A stretch of 64,000 nt of DNA, taken from contig NC_020505.1 of assembly GCF_000310245.1 (NCBI RefSeq), positions 806,001 to 870,000 of the forward strand. Reading direction: 5' to 3'. The notes beneath the pieces are model-generated. The model saw only the letters and a list, made by a program, of their open reading frames with translations. It made no database searches and was not told where the DNA came from. Below, in pieces: positions 63,054 through 64,000 of the stretch; positions within the stretch are counted from its first letter, which is position 1, and the number at the start of each line of letters is the position of its first letter. The translations under genes and the position numbers were made by a program. The DNA is from Candidatus Sulfuricurvum sp. RIFRC-1. GTDB taxonomy: Bacteria > Campylobacterota > Campylobacteria > Campylobacterales > Sulfurimonadaceae.

Positions 63054-64000
63054 TTATTCGCTATCTTTTGGTGATTTAAACGATTTTACATCGATTCGGC
63101 GAGGTGTCCGTTTTGGTGCTGCAGGTGCTTCGGATGGTTTTCGATCCTGATAAGGTTTTTTGTCACCGTAAGGCTTCTTGTCACCGAACGGTTTTTTGTC
63201 GCCATAAGCTTTTTTCTCACCAAAAGCAGGTTTGTCACCGTAAGGCTTCTTATCTCCGAACGGTTTTTTATCACCATAGGCTTTTTTCTCACCAAAGGCA
63301 GGTTTGTCACCGTAAGCTTTCTTCTCCCCGTAAGGCTTTTTTTCTCTATCGGATGGCTTTCGCTCGTCGGAGCTTTTTTCCTTGTCACTGAAGAATTTTG
63401 GTTTGCTGCTGTAAGGAGTTCGGGTTGCTTTTTCTGCATCTGAACGAGGTGTACCGTCGATGTAATGGTTCCGCTCGCGGGTTTTCCCCTCAAAGATCGG
63501 TTTACCGTTTTCATCTTTACCGACAAATCGAGGTTTGCTGTTGTACTGTTTTTTAGCGGAAAAACCATCCCCCTCATCGCGCTTGCGTTCAGGACGGGTA
63601 TCACGGACCGGCTTTTTATCACGATTTCTCGGATCTTGTGCATCACGAGCTTCGCGCTCTTCGCGGCGCGCTTTTGCTTCGGCTTTTTGCTGATTGCCGA
63701 CTGCGATTCCGAAGTCAGGTTCGAATCCTTTTACTACCTCTTGAGTGATAGTGCGTCCGTTGAGCAATTCGATAGGATAGAGACGTTTTTGATCCTCTTC
63801 ATCGAGGGTGATGAGGGCATACTCTCTCGCTCGTGCATATCGTGACATATAGACGATCGCTTTTTCCGGGAGATCATAGCTGATGAGTACTTCACAGCGT
63901 AAATCAGGAGTTTTTGCCAATTCGGCATCACTGAGAACAGTGATGTTTTTTCCTGCAAATAGGGCTGGAAGCTCTCCGGCATCATTAGAGGTAGCGATGA
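63054..64000 (-). CDS. Degenerate helicase-like C-terminal domain with basic repetitive tail (5' partial)
   Basis: The frame runs off the right edge, so only the C-terminal part is present. The visible domain reads LRCEVLISYDLPEKAIVYMSRYAR and then AREYALITLDEEDQKRLY, resembling the end of a DEAD-box helicase core (VINYDLP, HRxGRxxR), though the motif VI arginines are altered. A long disordered Lys/Asp/Arg/Pro/Gly tail follows, with a 24-residue unit repeated exactly twice (63162-63305). It probably binds RNA; catalysis cannot be judged here. Confidence 0.6.
   Translation of the reverse strand, partial: IATSNDAGELPALFAGKNITVLSDAELAKTPDLRCEVLISYDLPEKAIVYMSRYARAREYALITLDEEDQKRLYPIELLNGRTITQEVVKGFEPDFGIAVGNQQKAEAKARREEREARDAQDPRNRDKKPVRDTRPERKRDEGDGFSAKKQYNSKPRFVGKDENGKPIFEGKTRERNHYIDGTPRSDAEKATRTPYSSKPKFFSDKEKSSDERKPSDREKKPYGEKKAYGDKPAFGEKKAYGDKKPFGDKKPYGDKPAFGEKKAYGDKKPFGDKKPYGDKKPYQDRKPSEAPAAPKRTPRRIDVKSFKSPKDSE
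63162..63305. repeat. Two tandem 72-base repeats coding a Lys/Gly/Asp-rich unit
   Basis: 63162-63233 and 63234-63305 are direct copies differing at synonymous positions only, encoding KPAFGEKKAYGD and KKPFGDKKPYGD. The flanks hold further KKPYGDK-like half units, so the tail probably grew by slippage or unequal exchange. Confidence 0.85.

Noticed and set aside
63162-63305. Tandem repeats that at first resemble a short CRISPR array.
   Set aside because: The units are directly adjacent with no spacers, 72 bases long, in frame and differ at synonymous sites; this is a protein repeat.
1-64000. tRNA, rRNA, tmRNA, CRISPR arrays and transposases.
   Set aside because: No cloverleaf with a GGTTCGA-type arm, no ribosomal RNA sequence, no spaced direct repeats and no transposase motifs were seen on reading both strands; a formal scan with tRNAscan-SE and Infernal was not possible.

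Overview
The window looks like chromosome from a sulfur-oxidising member of the Campylobacterota (Sulfurimonas/Sulfuricurvum type). This is an inference from gene content: a flavocytochrome c sulfide dehydrogenase-like flavoprotein, Tat-exported Rieske and HiPIP proteins, c-type cytochromes, the nadE-lpxK-thrC neighbourhood also known from Campylobacter, many short intergenic gaps and TATAAT-type promoters. Coding density is very high, and almost all genes are recognisable housekeeping or energy genes. No tRNA, rRNA, CRISPR array, prophage or insertion sequence with a transposase was seen.

Layout. 1-7.3 kb: biotin-carrying carboxyltransferase (cut by the left edge), cheV, a molybdopterin oxidoreductase coupled to argD, a MidA-type methyltransferase, an ankyrin protein and thiS. 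7.3-8.45 kb: a small AT-rich accessory patch with an exported protein of unknown function and, beside it, an undescribed-looking locus for a 19-residue hydrophobic peptide with nested inverted repeats, which resembles a type I toxin mRNA. 8.4-16.5 kb: fliL-acpS, mlaE, carbonic anhydrase, radA-ftsY, a TlpA lipoprotein, ygfA overlapping rny. 16.6-27 kb: CZB protein, CDF transporter, cmoB, hotdog thioesterase, MBL hydrolase, DUF455, nadE, a DegT-family protein, lpxK, argB, thrC, ppk2. 27-35.8 kb: DUF255 protein, dsbD plus a partner thioredoxin, an outer-membrane protein, lpxB with a cytochrome c, a dihydroorotase homologue without its HxH motif, chorismate mutase.

35.9-40.3 kb is the sulfur/redox block: Tat-exported FccB-like flavoprotein, an unusual Rieske protein without the disulfide cysteines, a c'-like cytochrome with a C-terminal CxxCH, then a strongly promoted porin. 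40.3-49 kb: a B12/radical SAM protein carrying two in-frame palindromic repeat insertions, PEP synthase, a b5-DUF2231 membrane protein with a two-subunit 2-oxoacid:ferredoxin oxidoreductase and a rubredoxin, then HiPIP and superoxide dismutase on the other strand. 49-54.3 kb: a GGDEF/EAL receptor, a YcaO protein and an orphan ParA-like ATPase.

54.4-63 kb is a complete assimilatory sulfate reduction operon (cysK, DUF2061, APS-reductase-type cysH, a 30-codon ORF, cysD, cysN, siroheme sulfite reductase, class V aminotransferase, siroheme methyltransferase). It is driven by a consensus sigma-70 promoter followed by two small palindromes, and closed by a convergent CymR-like Rrf2 regulator. The right edge holds the C-terminal part of a degenerate helicase-like protein with a repetitive basic tail.
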